Shown here: positions 1-7,700 of the stretch, in pieces | How positions within the stretch are numbered: position 1 is the stretch's first letter | How the letters are laid out: the number at the start of each line of letters is the position of its first letter | Virus record (IMG/VR): IMGVR_UViG_3300025133_000197 | Location: 1 to 46,508 of that record | Direction: 5' to 3' (one strand) | From: a virus | Length of the DNA stretch: 46,508 bases | The notes under the pieces: generated by a model | What the model saw: the letters and a program-made list of their open reading frames with translations, nothing else | The model's database searches: none | Told to the model about the DNA's origin: nothing | Translations under genes and position numbers: made by a program

Positions 1-650
1 TGATTTCAGATCGTCAAATAGAATTTCAAGTTAATAGTTTAAGAGCGCAGTATATCCGACAAGATGTAAATAAGCGTCGTAGTATTTCTGATAATATTAA
101 ACAGATAATACATTGTTTAGAGATGGAGCAAGTTCCTGCATCTGTATGCGGATTGCCTGGAGATGAAATAGTAGTTAGATCTAAAGGAAAAATACCGAAT
201 GCAATAGAAACTGCGCATCAGGATTTAATTACTGCTATTGGTCCTTCTGGTGTACTTTCTACAAATTTTCATATGATTCCATATAATAGAGCTCCGTGGG
301 CAAGAAATAATCGTTATACAAAGCGTATGACATTTGCTTTTCTATTGGATAGTTTTGTATATGTTATAGGACCTAACTCTAATATGCTAGAAACTATTAA
401 AGTTGAAGGTGTATGGCAAAACCCTAGAGAAATATCTAATTATAGATTACATGATAACGAAACTCTTTCCTATGACCCTGAAACAGAGGAGTATCCTATC
501 TCAACATCTATGCTAGATTTAATTAAACAAAATATGTTAGCTGTAAATATGCAACCACTTATACAGATGCCTACAGATACCACTAATAATGCTACATCGG
601 ATGTAAAAGGAAGAGCAGTGCAACAACCACAACCTAGACGTCAGCAATAA
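1..650 (+). CDS. Ring / tail-hub structural protein (5' end cut by one base)
   Basis: The frame is open from base 3, and the first two bases are TG. They fit the end of an ATG whose A lies just outside the window, so the protein would begin M-ISDRQIEF and have about 216 residues. I recall crAss-like phages having a ring/tail-stabilisation protein that starts in this way and contains an IPN..D.....DLIT stretch like the one seen here (KIPNAIETAHQDLITAIG). The C-terminus is a low-complexity, Q/P/T-rich tail ending QPQPRRQQ. No enzymatic motif is seen. The stop overlaps the next start (TAATG), and the tail-hub and muzzle genes follow, so a virion role at the portal-tail junction is likely. Assignment is from remembered family resemblance plus gene order. 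An internal ATG at 123 is less likely as the start because the upstream codons match the family. Confidence 0.62.
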   Translation, partial: ISDRQIEFQVNSLRAQYIRQDVNKRRSISDNIKQIIHCLEMEQVPASVCGLPGDEIVVRSKGKIPNAIETAHQDLITAIGPSGVLSTNFHMIPYNRAPWARNNRYTKRMTFAFLLDSFVYVIGPNSNMLETIKVEGVWQNPREISNYRLHDNETLSYDPETEEYPISTSMLDLIKQNMLAVNMQPLIQMPTDTTNNATSDVKGRAVQQPQPRRQQ

Positions 651-1114
651 TGTTTGAAAACGGAAAGCGAGGATTAGGAACTTATAAAAAAGATTATGGC
701 TCTGATGAGGCGTATAAGTACTATAAAAAAAATACTATAGAAGAATTGCAAGTAGATAAACAAATCTATAGAAAAATATGCGACGAGTTTAATAAATTAA
801 TAATAGATGAGATACTTATAAATTCAGAAGATATTAGACTCCCTTATAGATTAGGAACAGTAAGAGTTAAAAAATCTAAGATGAAATATGATGATAAAAA
901 TAAATTAAAAATTGATTGGGCTGCTAGTAAAAAACTTGGTAAGCGAATCTATCATCTAAACGATCACACAGGAGGATATAAGTACAGGTTCTATTGGACT
1001 AAAGGAATTGTAAAAAATATTACTGCATATGCTTTTATACCGACTCGGACTAATACAAGACGATTAGCTCATATATTAAAAGATAAAGAAAGGCAGTTAG
1101 ATTACTTTATGTAG
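650..1114 (+). CDS. Conserved crAss-like structural-region protein, 154 aa
   Basis: This is a basic, lysine- and tyrosine-rich protein. Visible blocks are YKYYKK near the N-terminus, FNKLIIDEIL (about residues 48-57), LPYRLGTVRVKK (64-75), then KIDWAASKK, YRFYWTKG and a C-terminal FIPTRTNTRRLAHIL. I recall small proteins with this spacing of blocks (YKYYK, EFN..I.D.I, L..l..irv.r, Y.wyW.k, Y.F.PTR) in the structural block of many crAss-like and other Bacteroidota phages, always near the ring and muzzle genes, with no assigned function. It starts on the last base of the preceding stop, which suggests translational coupling. It ends with TAG followed at once by TAA, so both codons act as stops here. 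No catalytic motif or membrane segment is seen. It may be a minor virion or assembly protein; that is inference. Confidence 0.6.
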   Translation: MFENGKRGLGTYKKDYGSDEAYKYYKKNTIEELQVDKQIYRKICDEFNKLIIDEILINSEDIRLPYRLGTVRVKKSKMKYDDKNKLKIDWAASKKLGKRIYHLNDHTGGYKYRFYWTKGIVKNITAYAFIPTRTNTRRLAHILKDKERQLDYFM

Positions 1115-1136
1115 TAATATAAATAAAATAATTATT

Positions 1137-1472
1137 ATGGCACAAACAAAACTATTTTCTCCAGAAGGATTTCATTTTATGGTTACAAAAGATAAAGGTT
1201 TTTATCTTATGAAAGATCCTGTGGGTGGATATAAAAAACATACATCTAAAGTAGATAGGGCTGTTTCAAGTAAATTTGTACTTATTGATTACTCTCCCAA
1301 GCATGGTAAGGTAGCGGATTCTTTCCATTATACAAGTTTAACTAAAGCTAATACGTATAAACCTAAAACGTCTAAAGCATCTAAAGTTATAGGTACTTCT
1401 AAACCTCAACCCCCTACATCTAAAGTTACAACAACAAAAGTAGTATCTTCGAGAAGCACTGGTAAGTATTAA
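1137..1472 (+). CDS. Small hypothetical protein with TSK-rich tail, 111 aa
   Basis: The function is not recognised. The first 70 residues look like a small folded domain (SPEGFHFMVTKDKGFYLMKDPVGGYKKH). Residues from about 73 onward are low-complexity and very basic, with repeated T-S-K units (KTSKASK, GTSKPQPPTSK, TTTKVVSS) and the end STGKY. Such a tail would be flexible and could contact DNA or another virion protein. The start ATGGC lies after an AT-rich leader with no Shine-Dalgarno motif, like the other genes of this block. It ends 2 nt before the fibre gene. Its position between hub and fibre genes suggests a structural or assembly role, for example a fibre adaptor, but nothing in the sequence proves that. 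Confidence 0.5.
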   Translation: MAQTKLFSPEGFHFMVTKDKGFYLMKDPVGGYKKHTSKVDRAVSSKFVLIDYSPKHGKVADSFHYTSLTKANTYKPKTSKASKVIGTSKPQPPTSKVTTTKVVSSRSTGKY

Positions 1473-1474
1473 CT

Positions 1475-3865
1475 ATGGCAATAGCAAATAAAATATTATC
1501 TTTTTGGAAACAAGTTAAGCTTAAGTCTTCTGATATGTTTACTTTATTTAAAGTAGGTATTGGGATTAAATTTCCTACACACCAGCTTCATATTAAAGAT
1601 AAAACAGATCCTTTAAAGATTGAGGGGCTTCAAAATGATACTACAGATCCTGATAAGTTTCTTACAATAGATTCTAACTATATAATTAAATATAGAACAG
1701 GAACAGAGGTAGCGTCGGATATAGGAGCTGTCTCTTCTTTCATTTTAGAAGATGGTGATGGTACAGAGGTTACTATTACAAATGGTTCTGAAATTAAATT
1801 CGTAGAAGGCTCAGGAATAGACATAGATTGGACAGATGTATCTGATGGTTCTGATACAGATCCTTATGATATAACATTTACTATAGATCATGATGCTGCC
1901 ACAAACTTTGTCGCTGCAGAGCATTATAGATGGGATAATGATATAAGTGGAACAGCTACTGTCCACACTAATAATATTACAGATCTTCATGGAGCTGGAG
2001 TAGATGGTTCAGCTAATCAATTACTTACTGATGATGGAGATGGTTCAGTTACTTCTGAATCTACTTTGACTTATACTTCTAATACTTTAACTATAGGGGA
2101 TACAGACGGACATGCAGTAGCTATAAATGTACCAGATCACGATGATGGTGATGGTGGGCATCTTGCTATTATAGCTGGTAGTGCAACTAATGGGCAAACA
2201 GATAAAAATGGTGGTATATTATCTTTTTATAGCGGACAAGGTACTGGAAATGCAGATTCCAGTGAAATAAGATTTTACACATATCCTGATGGGGGAATAT
2301 CAGGCACTGCTATAGTAGTATCACCAGTTAGAGCTGCAACAGTTACTAACAATAGTCGATTTAGATTAGATGCTGGTATTTTAAGTGGTCCTGAGAACGG
2401 AGACTTAGCTATTCATTCTGATGGTGATATAGCTTTTCATCTTGATTTGGATAATGATGAAACTTGTAAGTTTTCTTGGGTGAATGGGCTTTCTACAGAA
2501 ATAGCTAGCCTTGATGACTCAGGTGATTTACAGATAGATGGAGACTTAACTGTTAGTGGAGGAGATATAACTGGTCCTACAGATGCTGATTTAAGTATTA
2601 ATTCTGATGACGATATAATATTAACAGTTGATTCGGATGGAGATGGAACCCCTAGTATTTTATTTAGAGATAGAACAGCGGAACTTGCTCGCATTGATAT
2701 GGCGCCTGGAGAAGCTACTATTCATGTAGGCCCTGATGATGACTCTTTAGCTGTTATTAGAAGAAAAACTCATAGTGACGACGATGGTGGGGAATTAAAT
2801 ATTAGTGGAGGAGATGCGACAGGCACAAATAAACATGGAGGAGGTTTAAATTTACTAGGTGGAAGAGGTACTGGAAATGGAGTTGGAGGAGGTATACGTT
2901 TTTTTCAGTCCGCTGCGGGAACCAGTGGTAGTTCTGCAAATGCAATAACTGAAATCGCAAGTTTATTTGGAGGTAATTTAACACTAAGTGGAGGTCTACA
3001 AGCTACCAGTGGTGTAGCAGGACCAACAGATGGAGATTTAAATATTATTTCTGACGGTAATATAATTTTTAAATTAGATAATGATAATGATGAGACAGGG
3101 CAGTCTTTCTCTTTTAAAAATTATACTACAGAGATAGCTAATCTTGATGAATCAGGTGATCTTCAAATAGATGGAGATTTAGCTGTAGATGGAGGCAGTA
3201 TAAGAAATAGCCTCTCAGCATCAAACTTTACTATAAGCTCTTCAAGAGTACTTTTACTACAACATGGTGCAGCTTATGATATAGAACTAGGTAACTCTAC
3301 AAACGCAAACGTACTAACAGTTGCTGGAGACTCGGAAGAAGTTACTGTTAATGGTACATTAAAACTACCTGATAATGCCATTGTAGGTAAACAAAGAGAA
3401 GTGTTTTTCCAAAACTTTTATGATGACTTAGGTACAACAAAACACTACTTACCTTTTAAATCCCAATCAGAACAAACATCTATATACCAAGAAGAAGCAG
3501 CAGTTATTATGCCTTGTGATGGTAGAATTGTTTCTATAACTCTTAGAGTAATGTTTCCTAATGCTGATGGAGAAATAACAATGGGCATACACACTAGACC
3601 AGTAAATGTTAGTGCATATACTACAGCATCTTGGGTAGAGGAAGAAACAGAAATGCTACCGCTTGTAAACGCAGATGATAGCCATGTTTTTCACTTTGCA
3701 TTTGATAACGCTAAACATTTTGAATCGTCTGAATTAGTATCTATATCTATGCAGTGTTCTGCAGATATATCTGGTAGTGCATACTGGTATGTAAGTACTG
3801 TAGTAGAATATGATTGGGGTACATTCTTAGGATCAACAAGCGCAGAAATAGACTCAACACCTTAA
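1475..3865 (+). CDS. Repeat-rich tail fibre / spike-like protein, 796 aa
   Basis: This is probably a receptor-contacting fibre. The N-terminal segment (about 1-90) includes VGIGIKFPTHQLHIKD, a form common at the start of fibre chains in marine phages. The middle is built of duplicated modules rich in D, G, S and T: a DGDL.I.SDGDI/STEIA.LD.SGDLQIDGDL module appears twice (residues about 303-365 and 513-575) with a shorter related block between. A glycine-rich GG.L.I..G.ATG....GG.L....G.GTGN module also appears twice (about 223-284 and 434-507). The last 150 residues (from about VFFQNFYDDLGTTKHYLP) look like a compact beta-rich head domain ending in VEYDWGTFLGS. No endosialidase, pectate-lyase or chaperone catalytic residues are recognised. 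It lies between two hub genes, so it may attach at the tail or the portal collar. The fibre call is an inference from composition, repeats and position. Confidence 0.65.
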   Translation: MAIANKILSFWKQVKLKSSDMFTLFKVGIGIKFPTHQLHIKDKTDPLKIEGLQNDTTDPDKFLTIDSNYIIKYRTGTEVASDIGAVSSFILEDGDGTEVTITNGSEIKFVEGSGIDIDWTDVSDGSDTDPYDITFTIDHDAATNFVAAEHYRWDNDISGTATVHTNNITDLHGAGVDGSANQLLTDDGDGSVTSESTLTYTSNTLTIGDTDGHAVAINVPDHDDGDGGHLAIIAGSATNGQTDKNGGILSFYSGQGTGNADSSEIRFYTYPDGGISGTAIVVSPVRAATVTNNSRFRLDAGILSGPENGDLAIHSDGDIAFHLDLDNDETCKFSWVNGLSTEIASLDDSGDLQIDGDLTVSGGDITGPTDADLSINSDDDIILTVDSDGDGTPSILFRDRTAELARIDMAPGEATIHVGPDDDSLAVIRRKTHSDDDGGELNISGGDATGTNKHGGGLNLLGGRGTGNGVGGGIRFFQSAAGTSGSSANAITEIASLFGGNLTLSGGLQATSGVAGPTDGDLNIISDGNIIFKLDNDNDETGQSFSFKNYTTEIANLDESGDLQIDGDLAVDGGSIRNSLSASNFTISSSRVLLLQHGAAYDIELGNSTNANVLTVAGDSEEVTVNGTLKLPDNAIVGKQREVFFQNFYDDLGTTKHYLPFKSQSEQTSIYQEEAAVIMPCDGRIVSITLRVMFPNADGEITMGIHTRPVNVSAYTTASWVEEETEMLPLVNADDSHVFHFAFDNAKHFESSELVSISMQCSADISGSAYWYVSTVVEYDWGTFLGSTSAEIDSTP
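2143..2325 (+). repeat. Fibre glycine-rich module, copy 1
   Basis: This encodes a block of the form GGHLAIIAGSATNG...GGILSFYSGQGTGN...IRFY. It is paired with the copy at about 2775-2995 (GGELNISGGDATGT...GGGLNLLGGRGTGN...IRFF). Similarity is clear at the protein level and weaker in DNA, so this is an old internal duplication. Confidence 0.6.
2381..2568 (+). repeat. Fibre SGDLQIDGDL module, copy 1
   Basis: This matches 3011-3198. Both copies run from a GP.[ND]GDL.I.SDG.I block through L.[DN].DNDET, a TEIA.LD step and then SGDLQIDGDL. The stretch cagatagatggaga in this copy corresponds to caaatagatggaga in the second. A shorter related unit (GPTDADLSINSDDDI) begins at about 2570, directly after this copy. 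Confidence 0.7.
2775..2995 (+). repeat. Fibre glycine-rich module, copy 2
   Basis: This is the second copy of the GG.L.I..G.ATG....GG.L....G.GTGN module and is longer at its end (SSANAITEIASLFGGNLTLSGG). Together the copies give an alternating arrangement of glycine-rich and SGDLQIDGDL modules along the shaft. Confidence 0.6.
3011..3198 (+). repeat. Fibre SGDLQIDGDL module, copy 2
   Basis: This is the partner of the copy at 2381-2568, with GPTDGDLNIISDGNI, LDNDNDET, TTEIANLDESGDLQIDGDL in the same order and spacing. Confidence 0.7.
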
Positions 3866-3876
3866 TAGATAATAAT

Positions 3877-4788
3877 ATGGCATTAAATGGAAAATATATA
3901 TCACTAAATTCAATAATGGAACAAGTGTATGCAGATAATGGATACCAATTTGAACTTCCGTGGGTTGATATAATGATGTGGACAGAGGAAGCTCTTAACT
4001 TGATAGGGCATCCTAGACAATATATAAGAAAAGTTACAGGACATAAAGAGAATCCGAATTTAGATATAAAGAATTATAGAGCACAATTACCTTGTGACTT
4101 CCATAGTTTAGAGCAAGTAGCTGTAAATGGTATGCCTGCTGAGTATTCTGGAAATACATTCCACCATTTACTTGATGGGGGTTGTTGTGGTATAGAAGGG
4201 TTTACAAATTTAGCGGCACATGTACAAGAGCAAAACTGGGGGGAGTTAGTTAAAGTTACTGCAAGCGATAATGAAGATGGCTCTTCTAGTTATGGCGCTT
4301 CTTATTATGTAGAAAGAAATGATTCCCTTTCAAACACTGAGGGGGGTTTAATGTCTTTTGATATGACAGGAGCAATAGACTTTGAATTCAATCCTATTAC
4401 ATTTGATTTGAATAATAATAATATTACTCTATCAGTGAAGGAAGGTAAAGTATGCATGGCTTACTTAGCTATTCCTACAGATGACGAAGGACTTCCTCTT
4501 ATCCCTGAAGATACAAGCTATCAGCTAGCCGTAAAGAAGTACCTTACAATGAAAATAGATTATATAGCTTGGAGAAGAGGTACATTACAGCAAGCTGTAT
4601 TTGAGCACTCTCAGCAAGAATGGATGTGGTATGTAGGGCAAGCAGGTAATAAAGCTAAGATGCCAAACCTTGATCAGATAGAAGCTATTAAAAATCAAAC
4701 AATGAGATTACTTCCTAGAATTAATCAGCATGAAACATTTTTTAAATCACTGGGTTCCCCAGAAATAAGAAAAAACTTTAATAGATAA
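3877..4788 (+). CDS. Second ring / tail-hub protein (adaptor), 303 aa
   Basis: The N-terminus MALNGKYISLNSIMEQVYADNG..FELPWVDIMMWTEEALNLIG resembles, from memory, the crAss-like ring/stabilisation proteins encoded just before the muzzle protein. These carry the same pattern of a short helix, then W.D...W..EAL..IG. A C-terminal block (about 230-275) holds the helical stretch YLTMKIDYIAWRRGTLQQAVF. The protein ends on the first base of the next ATG (TAATG). The start at 3877 (ATGGC in an AT-rich leader, 11 nt after the fibre stop) is preferred over an in-frame ATG at 3814, which would run inside the fibre gene and add residues that do not fit. Likely role: a component of the ring stack between portal and tail tip. 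This is inference from resemblance and gene order. Confidence 0.62.
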   Translation: MALNGKYISLNSIMEQVYADNGYQFELPWVDIMMWTEEALNLIGHPRQYIRKVTGHKENPNLDIKNYRAQLPCDFHSLEQVAVNGMPAEYSGNTFHHLLDGGCCGIEGFTNLAAHVQEQNWGELVKVTASDNEDGSSSYGASYYVERNDSLSNTEGGLMSFDMTGAIDFEFNPITFDLNNNNITLSVKEGKVCMAYLAIPTDDEGLPLIPEDTSYQLAVKKYLTMKIDYIAWRRGTLQQAVFEHSQQEWMWYVGQAGNKAKMPNLDQIEAIKNQTMRLLPRINQHETFFKSLGSPEIRKNFNR

Positions 4789-7700
4789 TGGGAGAGGCAA
4801 GTTTAAATTCATTCAATAAAGGTATGACGCAAGACTTGGGGAAAACTCTTCCTCAAGATGGTTCATATTTAGAAGGTAGAAATATTAGAATAATTGCTAA
4901 TGAAAATGCAGAAGAATCTGGTATTTTAGTAAATGTAGAAGGTAATTCTTTTTCTTTTAAATTAGAATACATGTGTGCTACATGTGCAAGTATATGGGAA
5001 GCTACTGGAGGTTGGGATTTAGGCTCTTTATCTTCAGATTCTCCAGCAGGATCTCACTGGTTTATAAAAATTAATGGAGAAATTTATATAACTCTACCAT
5101 ATGCAACTGAGCTGGGCATGATAACTCTCTATAATGATCCTGAAGACTTTGAAGGAGCAATAGAAAGAGAAGATATTTTACCTTGTACTCAAAGTCTTAT
5201 AAATGAATTAGTAGAAATGGGGGATTGGTGTCCTGCACTCCTTACTAATAACACAACTGATGCGATGCAATATATTGCTAACGTATTAGGATATAATAGT
5301 ATAGAGGAATTAGAAGAAGTTTATCCTGGACAAACTGATACTGTTCCTGACACTGTTACATATGATCCTCAGTTAGAGGATCTTCAAACTCCTCCTTTAC
5401 AAGAAAGATTTTGTAAAGCAGATCCTATAGGATGGACTACTATACGAGATTCAATATACATATTTGCTGCGAATAATGAAAGAGAAAATCCTGGAAAAAT
5501 ATTTCCAGGTGCAGCAGGAAGTTCTATAAAATCTTCGGGGTATATATTTGAAGCTGATTTTAATTTACGAACAAATCAACCTACAAGTGTTAATTTATTA
5601 TATGAACACGAGGATCTAAATTTTAGTAAAATGTATCCTATCGAAGCAATTGGTAGATATGAAACAGAGGATATAAAAAGGCTTTATTGGACTGACAATT
5701 TTAATAAAGTTAGAACTATAAATATAGCTGATCCAAATATTCTAGACTTAATTCCTGACGAATTACAGTTAAATCCTAGTATAGAATTTGCCACTCCTAT
5801 TGTGCAAAAGGTTTTAAACGGGGGAAGCTTACCAGCTGGTATGTATCAGTATGCTTATAGGCTTAAAAATTCAGGGGGAGCAGAAACTAAATTTTCTTCT
5901 TTTACAAATTTTGTGCATATCGTGAAAGGCTCGGAGGGAGGCGGTAATAATTATTGGATGTATAGTGCAGATCCTGAAGATAATGTAGAGTATAACGGCT
6001 CTCCCCCAGAAACTATATGTTCTAAATCTGTTAAATTAAAAGTAGAAGGAATAGATCAAGATTATAATATTATTGAGTTTGCAGCTATATATAAGTCAGG
6101 CCCTGACGGAATAGCTAATTCATATATATTTGATTCAAGAAAAATTACAGGGGGTACTATGACAGTTACTCATAGTTCTAATATTAATATAGTAGGCTTA
6201 ATATCTTTATCAGAATTAACTGCATTTACTTTTAATATTAAAAGAGCAAAAACTATAACTGCAAAAGACAATAGATTATTTTTAGGAAATATTATTGCCC
6301 CTTATAATGACTTACTTTTTAATGCTAGAGCTCAAAGATATAAAAGAAAGGATAATAGAATATATAATTTTACACCTTTAGACGTGGTAGAGACTTATGT
6401 AGATCCCCATTTTAATCCTGAAACTACCCCTGAATATGAAGAAGGAGACGAGTACGCAGTAGATAATGGGTTTAACTTTTCATATCAAGATAATTTGGAT
6501 GCTATTAATCCTTATAATATTGATATGATAAATAGTATTGCTCAACCTGAGTTCTCTTATAAGTACCAAACAGATGGAGTTACTTTAGGAGGAGAAGGTC
6601 CTTATATAAAATATAAATTTATAAAAAAGGCTTTATCAGGGGATAAATTTATAGGAGGTTCAAATCCTGCAGCAAATAATCCTCCTTTTATAGAGGTATC
6701 AAATAGTGGAGGAGACTGTGATGATGATAGTACTTTTTTAGATTATAAAAATCCTATAATTGGGGAGAAGTTTAAAGGATACCAAAGAGATGAGGTATAT
6801 AGATTTGGTATAGTACTTTATGACAACCAAGGTAATCCTGGATTTGTTAATTGGATAGGAGATATTAGATTTCCTAGATATAAAGATGTAGACTACGAAT
6901 GTTTAGAAGGACATTGTACATATACTTTATCTGCAACTAGAAATGCTCCTCTAAGTTCTTGGGATGGAACTATTCCTAGTAGTGGTGCAGTGGAGATGGA
7001 CAATTATCTTTTTGGGGGATCTCAAAGCGGAACAACAATTACATTAGATGAAAACGGGCAGCTATGGAATAGTGATAAGCCTCAATGGACATGGGATTTT
7101 TCTGAGGGGGAGGTTGATATTGAAGTAGAGGGAGAAGATTGGTTACCAGATAACCCTATAATGCTTTCAAATTTAGGCGCTTCTATGGGGGGCTCACCTG
7201 ACGTTAAATATCATCAGATGTATGCTTTAGGTATTCAATTCGATGTCTCTATACCTGCAGACTTAAAGGATAAAGTAAGTGGATATAGTATAGTTAGAGT
7301 TAAAAGAGAAGAGATAGATAAAACTGTTTTAGGTCTTGGGTTAGGACATTGGATGTCTCGATTTGATATTAAAGATGGACATGAGAGTGGATCAGAAGCG
7401 CATCTATCTTTTAGAGCCCAAATGAATACCTGGGAATATTCCGATGTCTATCGCGAAGGAGAGTTAAGGCACAATCTGATGTCTATGGATTCTCCTGATT
7501 TTGCATTTACAGGAATTTATCCTCAAGCAGGGCCCTGTGATTGGGTGGAAGTTGTAGGATGGATGGCTTCAGGAAGATCAAACAACGCTTATGAAAATGA
7601 TTTTTTAATAGGGCAAGGAGTAGATGATGATTTTTATAGAAAGTTTTATGCTCATTCTGTAATATACAGAGATACAATGAGTGAGAATGTTGCTGAATTA

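Noticed and set aside
1112-1117. Stop-codon recoding (TAG to Gln), known in some crAss-like phages
   Set aside because: TAG followed directly by TAA ends the gene here, TAG also ends small genes elsewhere, and all long genes are open without needing read-through.
2437-2984. Minus-strand ORFs of 85 and 60 codons inside the fibre gene
   Set aside because: They lie wholly opposite a clear long gene, have no family resemblance and odd S/L-rich composition, as expected from reverse reading of repeats.
3814-3876. Extended start for the second hub protein
   Set aside because: The extra 21 residues are encoded inside the fibre gene and do not fit the family-like N-terminus at 3877.
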